A stretch of 34,328 nt of DNA from JAAELZ01 sp047639475. GTDB taxonomy: Bacteria; Pseudomonadota; Gammaproteobacteria; Arenicellales; Poriferihabitantaceae. The translations under genes were made by a program, and so were the position numbers. The notes under the pieces were generated by a model. The model saw only the letters and a program-made list of their open reading frames with translations, searched no databases and was not told where the DNA came from. The stretch covers positions 1 through 34,328 of the forward strand of contig JBLIOD010000028.1 of assembly GCA_047639475.1 (NCBI GenBank), given 5' to 3'. Below, piece by piece: positions 8,042 through 16,826 of this stretch; within the stretch, counting starts at the first letter, position 1, and each line of letters opens with the position of its first letter.

Positions 8042-10612
8042 ATGCAAATGGACAAACTGACATCTAAATTTCAAGGGGCCTTATCACAGGCACAAAGCCT
8101 AGCGGTTAGTAGAGACCACCAATTTATTGAACCTGCTCACTTATTGCTGACCATGCTTGACCAGCAAGGTGGCACGGTAAGACCTTTGCTAAACAAGGTT
8201 GGCGTTGTCATCCCCCAACTCCGCGATGCCTTAAACAGCCAAATTAATGGCTTTTCTGAAGTAAGCGGCACTGCCGGTGAGATGCATCTATCAACCGACT
8301 TAGGCAAGCTGCTTAACTTATGCGATAAGTACGCGCAAAAGAAAGGAGACGATTACATTGCCTCTGAGTTATTTTTACTGGCCACGCTTGAAGACAAAGG
8401 GAAGCTAGGAGACACCCTTAAAAACCTCGGCTTAACGCGTGACATGCTCAGCACTGCGATTGATGAAATGCGCGGCGGTCAAGCGGTAACCGACCCCAAC
8501 GCAGAGGAACAACGTGACGCTTTAGATAAGTACACGATTGATCTTACTGAAAAAGCTGAGCAAGGAAAAATTGACCCTATCATTGGCCGTGATGATGAAA
8601 TACGCCGCGCCATCCAAATCCTACAAAGGCGCACCAAAAATAACCCCATACTCATTGGCGAACCCGGCGTAGGGAAAACAGCTATCGCTGAAGGCATGGC
8701 ACAACGCATCATTAATAACGAAGTGCCTGAAAGCATGCGCAATAAGCGCTTATTATCCTTAGATTTAGGCGCTTTGATTGCGGGTGCAAAATACCGCGGC
8801 GAATTTGAAGAGCGCCTTAAAGCGGTACTAAAAGATATTTCTGATGCCAACGGCCAGATAATCTTGTTTATTGACGAAATACATATGGTAGTCGGCGCTG
8901 GCAAGGCGGACGGCGCCATGGATGCGGGCAACATGCTAAAGCCTGCTCTTGCCCGAGGCGACCTTCATTGTATTGGCGCCACTACGCTCGACGAGCATCG
9001 TGAATATATTGAAAAGGATGCAGCGTTAGAGCGACGCTTTCAAAAGGTATTAATTGAAGAGCCCTCAGTCGAAGACACAGTGGCTATATTGCGTGGCCTA
9101 CAAGATCGTTACGAAGTCCATCATGGTGTTGAGATTACCGATGCAGCAATTATCAGTGCAGCAACACTATCGCACCGTTATATTGCAGACCGCCAACTGC
9201 CAGACAAAGCCATCGATTTGATAGACGAAGCCGCTTCCATGATTCGCATGGAAATTGATTCTTCGCCGGAAGATATGGACAAATTGGAACGGCGCATTAT
9301 TAAGCGAAAAATGGAGCGTGAGTCGCTAAAGAAAGAGACCGACGAAGCCTCAGAAGAACGCCGCACAGAGTTGAATGCCCGTATCGAAGAGATGGAAAAG
9401 GAATATAGCGCACTCAATGAAACGTTAAAAGCTGAGAAGGCCATGGTGCAAGGTTCTACCCGAATTAAAGAAGACTTGGACAAAGCCCGACACGAACTTG
9501 AAACCGCACAGCGTGCGGGTGACTTAGCCAAAATGGCAGAGATTCAATATGGTCAAATTCCTGATCTAGAAAAACGCTTGCAGCAATCTAGTGATGCAGA
9601 TGAAAATCAGTTTACTTTACTGAGAACCAAAGTCACCGAAGAAGAGATTGCAGATGTGGTCTCTCGTTGGACCGGCATACCGGTATCAAAAATGCTGGAA
9701 GGCGAACGCGATAAGCTACTACAAATGGAGTCGATACTAGCCAAGCGCGTCATTGGACAAACTGAGGCCATCGAAGCCGTATCTCATGCGATACGTCGCA
9801 CCAGAGCGGGCTTGTCTGACCCCAATAAGCCCAATGGCTCTTTCTTGTTCCTTGGTCCAACTGGTGTCGGCAAGACCGAATTGAGCAAAGCGTTAGCGAA
9901 TTTTCTTTTTGATACCGAAGAAGCCATTGTGCGTATTGATATGTCTGAGTTTATGGAAAAGCATTCAGTTGCAAGATTGATCGGCGCCCCTCCGGGCTAC
10001 GTAGGATACGAACAAGGTGGGTATTTAACTGAAGCCATCCGAAGAAAGCCTTATAGTGTGATTTTGTTAGACGAGGTAGAAAAAGCCCACAGTGACGTAT
10101 TTAACGTGTTGCTTCAAGTGCTTGATGATGGTCGATTGACCGACGGCCAAGGCCGCACGGTTGATTTCAGACACACCGTTATAATCATGACATCTAATTT
10201 GGGATCGTCAATCATTCAAGATTTATCCGTTGAATCGAAGTACGACGAAATGAAGGCGGCTGTCATGGAGCTGGTCGGGAATCATTTTCGGCCTGAGTTT
10301 ATCAATCGCTTAGATGAGTCGGTAGTATTTCATCCTTTGGATAGAAATGAAATTCGTCAGATTGCACAAATTCAGGTCAACATACTGGGTAAGCGCTTAG
10401 CACAACAAGAACTTGAGTTCGAAATCAGTTCAGCCGCGCTAGATTATATTGCTGAAGAAGGTTTTAACCCGACTTATGGGGCTAGACCGCTTAAGCGTGC
10501 GGTGCAAACTGAACTCGAAAACCCTTTGTCTGAAGAAATATTGAGTGGCCGATATAAGCCAGGCGATGTCATTAAAGTGGGTATTGAAAATGGTGACATT
10601 ATCTTTACTTAA
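8042..10612 (+). CDS. clpB: ATP-dependent disaggregase chaperone ClpB
   Basis: An 856-residue Hsp100 protein that, with DnaK/DnaJ/GrpE, pulls polypeptides out of aggregates in the cytoplasm. Domain order: Clp_N double repeat (residues 1-145), AAA-1 with Walker A GEPGVGKT (206-213) and Walker B ILFIDEIH, a long charged middle-domain coiled coil (about 410-530), AAA-2 with Walker A GPTGVGKT and Walker B ILLDEVEKAH, and a C-terminal D2-small domain (NPTYGARPLKRAVQ). The presence of the middle domain and absence of a ClpP-binding IGF/IGL loop separate it from ClpA. The start Met-Gln-Met-Asp-Lys-Leu aligns with the E. coli N-terminus Met-Arg-Leu-Asp-Arg-Leu, so ATG 8042 is preferred over 8048. A sigma-32-like promoter lies just upstream, and a possible hairpin follows the stop. 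Confidence 0.98.
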   Translation: MQMDKLTSKFQGALSQAQSLAVSRDHQFIEPAHLLLTMLDQQGGTVRPLLNKVGVVIPQLRDALNSQINGFSEVSGTAGEMHLSTDLGKLLNLCDKYAQKKGDDYIASELFLLATLEDKGKLGDTLKNLGLTRDMLSTAIDEMRGGQAVTDPNAEEQRDALDKYTIDLTEKAEQGKIDPIIGRDDEIRRAIQILQRRTKNNPILIGEPGVGKTAIAEGMAQRIINNEVPESMRNKRLLSLDLGALIAGAKYRGEFEERLKAVLKDISDANGQIILFIDEIHMVVGAGKADGAMDAGNMLKPALARGDLHCIGATTLDEHREYIEKDAALERRFQKVLIEEPSVEDTVAILRGLQDRYEVHHGVEITDAAIISAATLSHRYIADRQLPDKAIDLIDEAASMIRMEIDSSPEDMDKLERRIIKRKMERESLKKETDEASEERRTELNARIEEMEKEYSALNETLKAEKAMVQGSTRIKEDLDKARHELETAQRAGDLAKMAEIQYGQIPDLEKRLQQSSDADENQFTLLRTKVTEEEIADVVSRWTGIPVSKMLEGERDKLLQMESILAKRVIGQTEAIEAVSHAIRRTRAGLSDPNKPNGSFLFLGPTGVGKTELSKALANFLFDTEEAIVRIDMSEFMEKHSVARLIGAPPGYVGYEQGGYLTEAIRRKPYSVILLDEVEKAHSDVFNVLLQVLDDGRLTDGQGRTVDFRHTVIIMTSNLGSSIIQDLSVESKYDEMKAAVMELVGNHFRPEFINRLDESVVFHPLDRNEIRQIAQIQVNILGKRLAQQELEFEISSAALDYIAEEGFNPTYGARPLKRAVQTELENPLSEEILSGRYKPGDVIKVGIENGDIIFT

Positions 10613-10629
10613 CAGCTCGAATTGATACA

Positions 10630-10665
10630 AGGGGTGTAACACGCCCCTACAAGCCGTAATTTTTT
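10630..10665 (+). terminator. Possible terminator after clpB
   Basis: aggggtgt (10630-10637) pairs with acgcccct (10641-10648) around a 3-base loop, with one G-T pair. A run of six T starts 12 bases after the stem, further than in a canonical intrinsic terminator. It separates clpB from the next gene on the same strand. Confidence 0.4.
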
Positions 10666-10705
10666 GTTGCGGCTAAACAATAATTGCATCATTGATCACA
10701 ACCCT

Positions 10706-12502
10706 ATGAGAAGTTCGTACCACGACAACCAACTTGACTCTAAGCCACAATGGAGTACGGCAAGCATGCTCTGGCCTTATTTATGGCGTTATCGCCTACG
10801 AGTGGCTATCGGCCTGATATTTCTCGTTATTGCCAAGCTCGCCAACATCGGCGTACCACTGCTACTTAAACGCATCATCGACCAACTGGAAGGCAATCAA
10901 GAATTAACACTTGTCGCGGTGCCTTTGGGCTTAATCGCGGGCTATGGCGTACTGAGACTTAGCAGCATCGTGTTCAACGAATTGCGTAATGTCGTGTTTG
11001 CCAAAGCATCAATTAACTCCATTCATACCATTTCAATTGAGGTTTTTCAGCAACTACACCGCTTGTCTCTGTCGTTTCATTTGGACCGAAAAACCGGTGC
11101 CTTATCGCGAGACATAGAGCGCGGCACTCGCGCCATCATGAATTTCATGCGGCTGGTGGTGTTTAGCATTTTGCCGACTATTTTTGAAATTGCGGTAGTG
11201 ATTGGCATTTTACTCATCAATTTCGAGTCCAAATTCGCACTGGTCACCGCGGCGACCATCTTGATTTACAGCATCTTTACCTACGCTGTGACGCAATGGC
11301 GAACACGCTTTAGAGTCGAAATGAACGCCGCAGAATCAAATTCCAACACCAACGTCTTGGATTCCTTGCTTAACTACGAAACGGTAAAAGTGTTTGGTAA
11401 TGAAGTAATGGAGACCCAGCGACTTCGCACCATTTTAGATGGATGGAGTCGCGCATCAATGCAAAGCACTATTTCATTGAGCTTTTTGAACGTGGGTCAG
11501 GCTATTATCATTGCGATCGGCTTAACCATCTTGTTGCTAATGGCTGCCCAAGGCGTCACCACGGGTGCACTGAGCCTCGGTGATTTCGTGATGATAAACG
11601 CCTTTCTGATTCAGCTCTACATCCCCCTTAATTTCCTAGGTTCTATCTACCGCGATATCACCCACTCGCTTATTGATATGCAACGCCTGTTCGACCTACT
11701 TGCTGAAAAGCCCGACGTTGTAGAGCAAGCAGGCGCCAAAGAATTGCAGCTACACAAAGGCGGCGAGATAGAGTTTAGAAACGTGAGCTTCCGCTATCAA
11801 CCTGATCTACCGTTGCTTGACGACCTGAGCTTCACGCTAGCAAGTGGTACGACTACCGCGATAGTGGGGCCTTCCGGTTCAGGAAAGTCGACGCTGTCTC
11901 GCCTGTTGTTCCGCTTTTACGATCCTGACAAAGGTGAGATACTCATTGATGACCAAAACATTAAAGATTGCACCCTAGATAGTGTGCGCAAAGAAATGGG
12001 CTATGTACCCCAAGAATCTATTTTATTTAATGAAACCATTGGTTACAACATAAAGTATGGCAAGCCTGATGCCAGCAATACTGAAATGCAGGCCGCGGCC
12101 GAGCGCGCGCAAATCGATCAGCTGATTGAAAGCCACCCACAAAAATATGACATTCTGGTCGGCGAACGCGGCCTGAAGTTATCCGGCGGTGAAAAGCAGC
12201 GAGTGGCCATTGCCAGACTGGTGATGAAAGAAGCGTCTATTTTGGTCTTTGACGAAGCCACTTCTTCGTTAGATAGCCGCTCTGAAAAAGCGATTCAAGC
12301 GTCTATTGCAGACGTATCGAAAGGCAATACTTCCTTGATTATTGCGCACCGTCTTTCTACGGTAATTGATGCGGATCAAATCCTGGTATTAGACAAGGGG
12401 AAAATTAGTGAAGCAGGCACCCATCAAGAATTGTTAAAAAACAAAGGCCTTTACGCGCAAATGTGGGCCATGCAACAATCAGACGAGTTAGAATCAAACT
12501 AG
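10706..12502 (+). CDS. ABC exporter, Atm1/HMT1-type half-transporter (permease-ATPase fusion)
   Basis: A 598-residue protein with an N-terminal six-helix ABC exporter membrane domain (about residues 30-320) and a C-terminal ATPase domain. The Atm1-branch signatures are HLDRKTGALSRDIERGTRAI and NYETVKVFGNE. The ATPase carries Walker A GPSGSGKST, signature LSGGEKQR, Walker B ILVFDEATSSLD and H-loop IIAHRLST. It should act as a homodimer in the inner membrane. Family members export glutathione-linked or metal-thiol compounds (mitochondrial Atm1, bacterial Atm1 of Novosphingobium), so a role in thiol/metal handling is likely but not shown here. I chose ATG 10706; a TTG at 10664 would add 14 residues that look like leader sequence. 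Its own promoter is not obvious. Confidence 0.9.
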   Translation: MRSSYHDNQLDSKPQWSTASMLWPYLWRYRLRVAIGLIFLVIAKLANIGVPLLLKRIIDQLEGNQELTLVAVPLGLIAGYGVLRLSSIVFNELRNVVFAKASINSIHTISIEVFQQLHRLSLSFHLDRKTGALSRDIERGTRAIMNFMRLVVFSILPTIFEIAVVIGILLINFESKFALVTAATILIYSIFTYAVTQWRTRFRVEMNAAESNSNTNVLDSLLNYETVKVFGNEVMETQRLRTILDGWSRASMQSTISLSFLNVGQAIIIAIGLTILLLMAAQGVTTGALSLGDFVMINAFLIQLYIPLNFLGSIYRDITHSLIDMQRLFDLLAEKPDVVEQAGAKELQLHKGGEIEFRNVSFRYQPDLPLLDDLSFTLASGTTTAIVGPSGSGKSTLSRLLFRFYDPDKGEILIDDQNIKDCTLDSVRKEMGYVPQESILFNETIGYNIKYGKPDASNTEMQAAAERAQIDQLIESHPQKYDILVGERGLKLSGGEKQRVAIARLVMKEASILVFDEATSSLDSRSEKAIQASIADVSKGNTSLIIAHRLSTVIDADQILVLDKGKISEAGTHQELLKNKGLYAQMWAMQQSDELESN

Positions 12503-12561
12503 CATCAAGTTAGCCTCAAATTAGAATGGGCCATCAACCTTTTACCGTATAAAGCAAAAAT

Positions 12562-13290
12562 ATGTCATACCCCACTATACTCGGCGTCAACATAGACCAC
12601 ATCGCGACCGTTCGCCAAGCGCGCGGTACACTTTACCCCGATCTAATCGAAGCCGTTCGAGAAGTTGAGAAAACAGCGGCTCAGGCTATCACCATTCATT
12701 TGCGTGAAGATCGTCGTCACATTCAGGACGCCGATGTCCCTGCCATTCAAAATATGACTAGCAGACGCTTAAATTTTGAATTGGCTGCCACAGATGAAAT
12801 GGTTGAAATTGCCTGCAAGGTCAAACCGCATGATTGTTGCATCGTGCCGGAAAGCCGCGAAGAACTCACCACTGAAGGCGGTTTAGATGTGATCGGCCAA
12901 TATGATCGTATCGCCAAGGCAACCCAGGTGTTAACGCAAGCGGGAATCAGAGTTTCTCTATTTATCGAGCCTGACGAAAAACATATTCAAAGAGCCTTCG
13001 ACATGGGTGCACCCGTGATAGAGCTTCATACTGGTGCTTACGCGATGCAACCAGATAACAGCACTAAATCGAATGAGTTGTTCGAGCAACTCGTTGCGGC
13101 CACTGAATTTGCTGATAAGCTAGGCATACATGTTAATGCCGGCCACGGTTTGCATTACACCAATACCAAGCGGGTGGCTGATATACCGGCTATTCAGGAG
13201 CTAAATATTGGCCATGCAATCATTGCCCGCGCCTTGTTCGTTGGCTTACGCCAAGCAACGCAGGAAATGTTAGATGTTATCGCTGCTTAA
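12562..13290 (+). CDS. pdxJ: Pyridoxine 5'-phosphate synthase
   Basis: A 242-residue TIM-barrel enzyme that condenses 1-deoxyxylulose 5-phosphate with 3-amino-2-oxopropyl phosphate to give pyridoxine 5'-phosphate, the last ring-forming step of DXP-dependent vitamin B6 synthesis. Diagnostic segments: GVNIDHIATVRQARGT at the N-terminus, ITIHLREDRRHIQDADV, the EPD motif in SLFIEPDEKHIQRA, and HVNAGHGLHYTN near the C-terminus. Length equals that of E. coli PdxJ. In E. coli and relatives pdxJ directly follows recO in the same operon. Here it is on the opposite strand about 1.9 kb away, downstream of the ABC exporter and convergent with xpt. No strong ribosome binding site is visible before ATG 12562. 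Confidence 0.97.
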   Translation: MSYPTILGVNIDHIATVRQARGTLYPDLIEAVREVEKTAAQAITIHLREDRRHIQDADVPAIQNMTSRRLNFELAATDEMVEIACKVKPHDCCIVPESREELTTEGGLDVIGQYDRIAKATQVLTQAGIRVSLFIEPDEKHIQRAFDMGAPVIELHTGAYAMQPDNSTKSNELFEQLVAATEFADKLGIHVNAGHGLHYTNTKRVADIPAIQELNIGHAIIARALFVGLRQATQEMLDVIAA

Positions 13291-13341
13291 TTTCTTGTAG
13301 TGGGCAGAAGAAGAGTCTAAGCCTAACGGCATAATACCTCT

Positions 13342-13917
13342 TTACTCGACGCTCATCACTTCACCTAGCCACGTTACCTTGGCCAGGGAAACAATAGGCG
13401 CGGTTAAATGCCCCAATTTTTCACGACCGGCTTCCTGCGGCTTTTCGATGATCGCACCCAGTCCTAGCAACTGGGCCCCGCTCTCTGAAATAATATTGCT
13501 CAGCGCATGCAAGGTATTTCCTGTCGCTAAAAAGTCGTCGATGATGAGCACTTTATCGGTTTCGTCGATAAAACGTTTAGAAATAAACAAATTGGTTTCG
13601 TTACCTTTAGTACGGCTGATTGTTTTAGCAAAGTAATAAACTTCGTTCATTACAGCAGAAACGTGTTTCCTAGCAAACAACATAGGCACGCCATACTCCC
13701 GAGCGGTGAACAATGCGGCAGGAATACCACTGGTCTCGGCCGTTATCACCTTGGTAATCCCGCTCATATCAACGTCATTAAACGCCTCATGAAAATGCTT
13801 TCCCATTTGTTCACACAAGCCCACATCAACTTGATGATTAAGAAAGCTGTCCATTTTGACAATGCCATTACCTAAATACTGCGCATCGCGCTTTATAACG
13901 TCTACTAACTCTTTCAC
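13342..13917 (-). CDS. xpt: Xanthine phosphoribosyltransferase
   Basis: A 191-residue type I phosphoribosyltransferase that makes XMP from xanthine and PRPP (purine salvage). It matches the Bacillus-type Xpt and not the shorter enterobacterial Gpt: VKMDSFLNHQVDVGLC near the N-terminus and the PRPP-binding loop VLIIDDFLATGNT (about residues 124-136), with a C-terminal GREKLGHLTAPIVSLAKV. The start is GTG at 13917, with a gggga Shine-Dalgarno 7 bases upstream. The gene lies 55 bases downstream of the DUF2130 gene on the same strand, so it may share its transcript. I see no purine riboswitch in the short leader. Confidence 0.93.
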   Translation of the reverse strand: MKELVDVIKRDAQYLGNGIVKMDSFLNHQVDVGLCEQMGKHFHEAFNDVDMSGITKVITAETSGIPAALFTAREYGVPMLFARKHVSAVMNEVYYFAKTISRTKGNETNLFISKRFIDETDKVLIIDDFLATGNTLHALSNIISESGAQLLGLGAIIEKPQEAGREKLGHLTAPIVSLAKVTWLGEVMSVE

Positions 13918-13972
13918 TTTAATTCCCCAAATTGTAACTATTTAAACGATCGAAATCGAAACTCACTTTCCT

Positions 13973-15133
13973 TTAATCTTCTAATTCCAACTGTTTTATT
14001 TCTGGCAAGGTATGCCCGACTATTCCCTTGAGTTCTCCGTACATACCCACGGTATTGGTCATCATTCTATGGATGAGCTGCTCGCGTTCCTTCCATTGCT
14101 TTTCAAAGGAGCGGCGTTCTTTTATTAGCTGCATTTCCATCGCGTTAAAACTTTCTACAATGGCTTCAATCTTGTTCCTAAAATTATCGCCCATTAGGTA
14201 TTCATAAACCAACTCGCTTTTACCTTGTTGCCCTACTGAGGCTTGTTTTACAAAATCAGTTTCAATCAATTGTTGGCGTAAAGCCGTTATCAAGCCCTTG
14301 TAGCATTGCAAATCACACACCCATACCCCTTCTAGCAAACCAAAGCGTTGCATATTGGGCGGCATGGTAACGGTGACCAATATGGCAAACTGTGCCTTGG
14401 CGGCGCGCATATCATCTTTTAGCTTTTGAATCCAAGCTGGCGACCATGCCTTGGTATTCTTCAATTCCCATAACACACTACCGCAATCCTGCATCGCCGT
14501 ATTGCGTACGATTTGGATAACGTCACCGCCTTTTACGCCCTTAGCGACGGCTTGTAATACATCTTGGGGATAAGCCTGGCGCAATGCGTTTTCTAAACTC
14601 AGCTCCAGGGCTTCACCTTGGCTTTCTTGAGATCCTTGCTCCGACTTTCTTCTTGCGTCATTTAATGAATCTCGCAACCCTTGGATCTGCTGTTCCTTTT
14701 CTTGTAGCTTAAGGGCGTAGTCAGCTTCGGCATGTTGGCGCAGTTGAGCGCTCATTTTACTGCGCTCTTCATCCAACCTTCTGGCAATTTCCAAGTCCAT
14801 CTCTTGTTGCTTTTGCTGTAATTGCCGCGCTTGTTCACGTAATTTGAGTTCATTATTCTGAGCCTGGGATACTTTAGCTTTTTGTTCTTGAAGTTGGGTT
14901 TGTTGTTCTTGTACTTGAGCTTGGACCGCTTGTAGTTGCTGGCCATACTGGCTTTTCTGCTGCTGCGCTGAATGAGCGTGCTGCTGCTGCAGTTTTTGCA
15001 TTTCCTGCTGCATTCGATTTGAATGCTGCGTGGCAAGTTGGGTGTTCACATCCTCTGCAATCTCCTCAAATATCAACTCCGAAAGATTGATGGGATGATT
15101 GCAATTAGGGCAAGGTAAGATTTTTTTATCCAT
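13973..15133 (-). CDS. DUF2130 domain protein with N-terminal zinc ribbon and coiled coil
   Basis: A 386-residue protein of unknown function. The N-terminus has a CPNC pair (ILPCPNCNHPINLSE), the first half of a possible zinc ribbon, although no matching second Cys pair follows, so metal binding is doubtful. Residues about 40-175 are very rich in Gln/Glu/Lys with heptad character, predicting a long coiled coil. The C-terminal half is the DUF2130 domain, with VLWELKNTKAWSPAWIQKLK and FAILVTVTMPPNMQRFG. DUF2130 has been grouped with the restriction-endonuclease-like nuclease fold; the Glu-x-Lys in WELKNT fits such an active site. It sits between recO and xpt, where pdxJ is found in many relatives. 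No function can be assigned. Confidence 0.85.
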   Translation of the reverse strand: MDKKILPCPNCNHPINLSELIFEEIAEDVNTQLATQHSNRMQQEMQKLQQQHAHSAQQQKSQYGQQLQAVQAQVQEQQTQLQEQKAKVSQAQNNELKLREQARQLQQKQQEMDLEIARRLDEERSKMSAQLRQHAEADYALKLQEKEQQIQGLRDSLNDARRKSEQGSQESQGEALELSLENALRQAYPQDVLQAVAKGVKGGDVIQIVRNTAMQDCGSVLWELKNTKAWSPAWIQKLKDDMRAAKAQFAILVTVTMPPNMQRFGLLEGVWVCDLQCYKGLITALRQQLIETDFVKQASVGQQGKSELVYEYLMGDNFRNKIEAIVESFNAMEMQLIKERRSFEKQWKEREQLIHRMMTNTVGMYGELKGIVGHTLPEIKQLELED

Positions 15134-15173
15134 ACTGTTTTATTCCGGAGCACTCGCGGTTGGGTTGCTTTGA

Positions 15174-15908
15174 TTAATCTGCATGACTAGGCGCATATCT
15201 TAACAAATCACTAAATACTTTTCGGGTGCGAAATTCACCACCTCTTATTTGCCGCGTCAGCAAATTCCTAAGCAAACGTTTACTGTCCTTACGCGTCGCA
15301 GCATCGGTAAAACGGCGCTGGGATAACTGAGTCAAACAAGCGCCGCTGATTTGTAAAGCTTGTTCGCTATCTGTCGTATCAACCCGAACTGGGCCTCTTT
15401 CCGGATAATAAAAATAATGGCCCGTTTCATCTATAGTTTCCCCCGTATTGGTATCCCGATCTAATATCAACCCGTAACCAATCTCACTAAGTAAAGCGCA
15501 CTCAAAAAATCGCAATATATCTTCAGGTTGTTCTCCCGCAGTTAAACGCTGAACGCACTCATCATAAGCATCAAATAAATCTTCGTGCGCGTCGTTAGCG
15601 TGTAGAAACTTAAACACCAACTCATTCATATAATACAGCGATGCCAAAACTGTTCGATGCATTCGTGTTGGCCTAACCACATTAGTCTCCACGCCTGTTA
15701 ACGTATGTAAAGAACGACGCCCAGACCAGCTAATCTGTAATTTTTGAAAACTTTGTAGCTGGGCTCTGCTGCCTGTTTTTTGGCGTCTAGCCCCTTTTGC
15801 CAAGACCCGAAACCGACCGTGCTCTCGTGTAAATACATCCACCAGCAAACTGCTTTCCGACCAAGGCCGGGAGTGCAGCATGTAAGCTGCTTGCTGTTGG
15901 ACTCGGAT
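15174..15908 (-). CDS. recO: DNA repair protein RecO, probable AUC start
   Basis: RecO anneals ssDNA and, with RecR, loads RecA at SSB-coated gaps (RecF pathway). The first ATG in the open frame is at 15881, giving 235 residues beginning MLHSRPWSESS. However, the ten codons before it, back to the era stop, encode VIRVQQQAAY, matching the start of the OB-fold (E. coli has MEGWQRAFVLHSRPWSE). None of those codons is ATG, GTG, TTG or CTG. The ATC at 15906-15908 lies 7 bases after a gagga Shine-Dalgarno in the era 3' end and would give 244 residues, close to the family length. I therefore place the start there. The downstream ATG 15881 has no Shine-Dalgarno. The rest is normal RecO: an N-terminal OB-fold followed by a helical domain. 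No zinc-binding Cys cluster is visible. Confidence 0.9.
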   Translation of the reverse strand: MRVQQQAAYMLHSRPWSESSLLVDVFTREHGRFRVLAKGARRQKTGSRAQLQSFQKLQISWSGRRSLHTLTGVETNVVRPTRMHRTVLASLYYMNELVFKFLHANDAHEDLFDAYDECVQRLTAGEQPEDILRFFECALLSEIGYGLILDRDTNTGETIDETGHYFYYPERGPVRVDTTDSEQALQISGACLTQLSQRRFTDAATRKDSKRLLRNLLTRQIRGGEFRTRKVFSDLLRYAPSHAD

Positions 15909-15920
15909 TACCTAGTCCTC
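15906..15920 (-). promoter_or_regulatory. Shine-Dalgarno and AUC codon proposed to start recO
   Basis: On the minus strand gagga (15920-15916) is followed by 7 bases (ctaggta, which include the era TAG at 15914-15912) and then ATC at 15908-15906, in frame with recO. The spacing is ideal for initiation. era and recO are in the same frame, separated only by TAG GTA. Confidence 0.5.
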
Positions 15921-16826
15921 GCTATAGCCAAGTGATTTCAACAACGCGGCATTGTCAGCCCAACCTTTACGTACTTTAACCCATAAAGACACATGAGTAC
16001 GTTTCCCGAACAATAACTGCATTTGCTTGCGAGCACGCATGCCAATTTCCTTAAGCCGTTCACCATTTTTACCGACCAAAATGCCTTTCTGGCCCTGACG
16101 ATCAACCCAAATTGTCATGTCTGTCACCAAGATATGATCATCGTCCTTAAATTCAAAACTGTTGAGTTCAACCGCAGTCGAATAGGGCAACTCTTGACCT
16201 AACTGTCTAAATATTTGTTCGCGCACTAATTCGGCAGCCAAGAACCTCTGACTCTTATCCGTTATCTGGTCTTCGGGAAAACCGTAGCCCAAGCCATCAT
16301 TTGGCAGTAAATCAATTAACTTTGCTTCTAAGTCACCAATATTTTGTTTGCGTTTAACCGACAACGGGATTATGTGGGCAAAGTTAAAACGAGTTTGGCT
16401 GTCGGCGATCAACGGGAGGAGTTGGTCTTTATCTTTTAGCTTATCAATTTTATTAATCAACAAAAATACTGGCGCTTTGGGGATACCGATAGCGTCCAAA
16501 GCCAGCTGCGTTTCAGCATTCCAACCACGATCATCTATCATAAATAGCACGGCATCTACATCTTCTAGGCTACTGATAGCCGCTTTATTGATAACCTTGT
16601 TTAACTTATTTTTACCTGCATCATGGATGCCCGGCGTATCTACAAAAACAATCTGTGCCGCCTTGGTAGTTTTGATGCCCAAAATACGATGCCGCGTCGT
16701 TTGTGGCTTACGCGAGGTGATCGCCACCTTGTGGCCAATCATATAGTTAACCAAAGTAGATTTACCCGCATTGGGCGGCCCCACGACCGCTACAAAACCA
16801 AACTTAGGTTGCTCTTTTTTATCCAT
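15912..16826 (-). CDS. era: GTPase Era
   Basis: A 304-residue essential GTPase that binds the 3' end of 16S rRNA and assists 30S assembly. G1 is GPPNAGKST (residues 16-24), G3 is DTPGIHDAG, G4 is NKID. The C-terminal KH domain carries ILVGKNGERLKEIG. The length is typical. The ATG overlaps the rnc stop by one base (TAATG), pointing to translational coupling, and recO begins right after the stop. This is the classical lepB-rnc-era-recO order. Confidence 0.98.
   Translation of the reverse strand: MDKKEQPKFGFVAVVGPPNAGKSTLVNYMIGHKVAITSRKPQTTRHRILGIKTTKAAQIVFVDTPGIHDAGKNKLNKVINKAAISSLEDVDAVLFMIDDRGWNAETQLALDAIGIPKAPVFLLINKIDKLKDKDQLLPLIADSQTRFNFAHIIPLSVKRKQNIGDLEAKLIDLLPNDGLGYGFPEDQITDKSQRFLAAELVREQIFRQLGQELPYSTAVELNSFEFKDDDHILVTDMTIWVDRQGQKGILVGKNGERLKEIGMRARKQMQLLFGKRTHVSLWVKVRKGWADNAALLKSLGYSED

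Noticed and set aside
8479..8934. Minus-strand open frame within clpB
   Set aside because: It overlaps the Walker motifs of ClpB AAA-1 and has no recognisable domain.
13918..13972. Purine riboswitch before xpt
   Set aside because: The leader is only about 55 bases and lacks the three-stem purine aptamer and its conserved loops.
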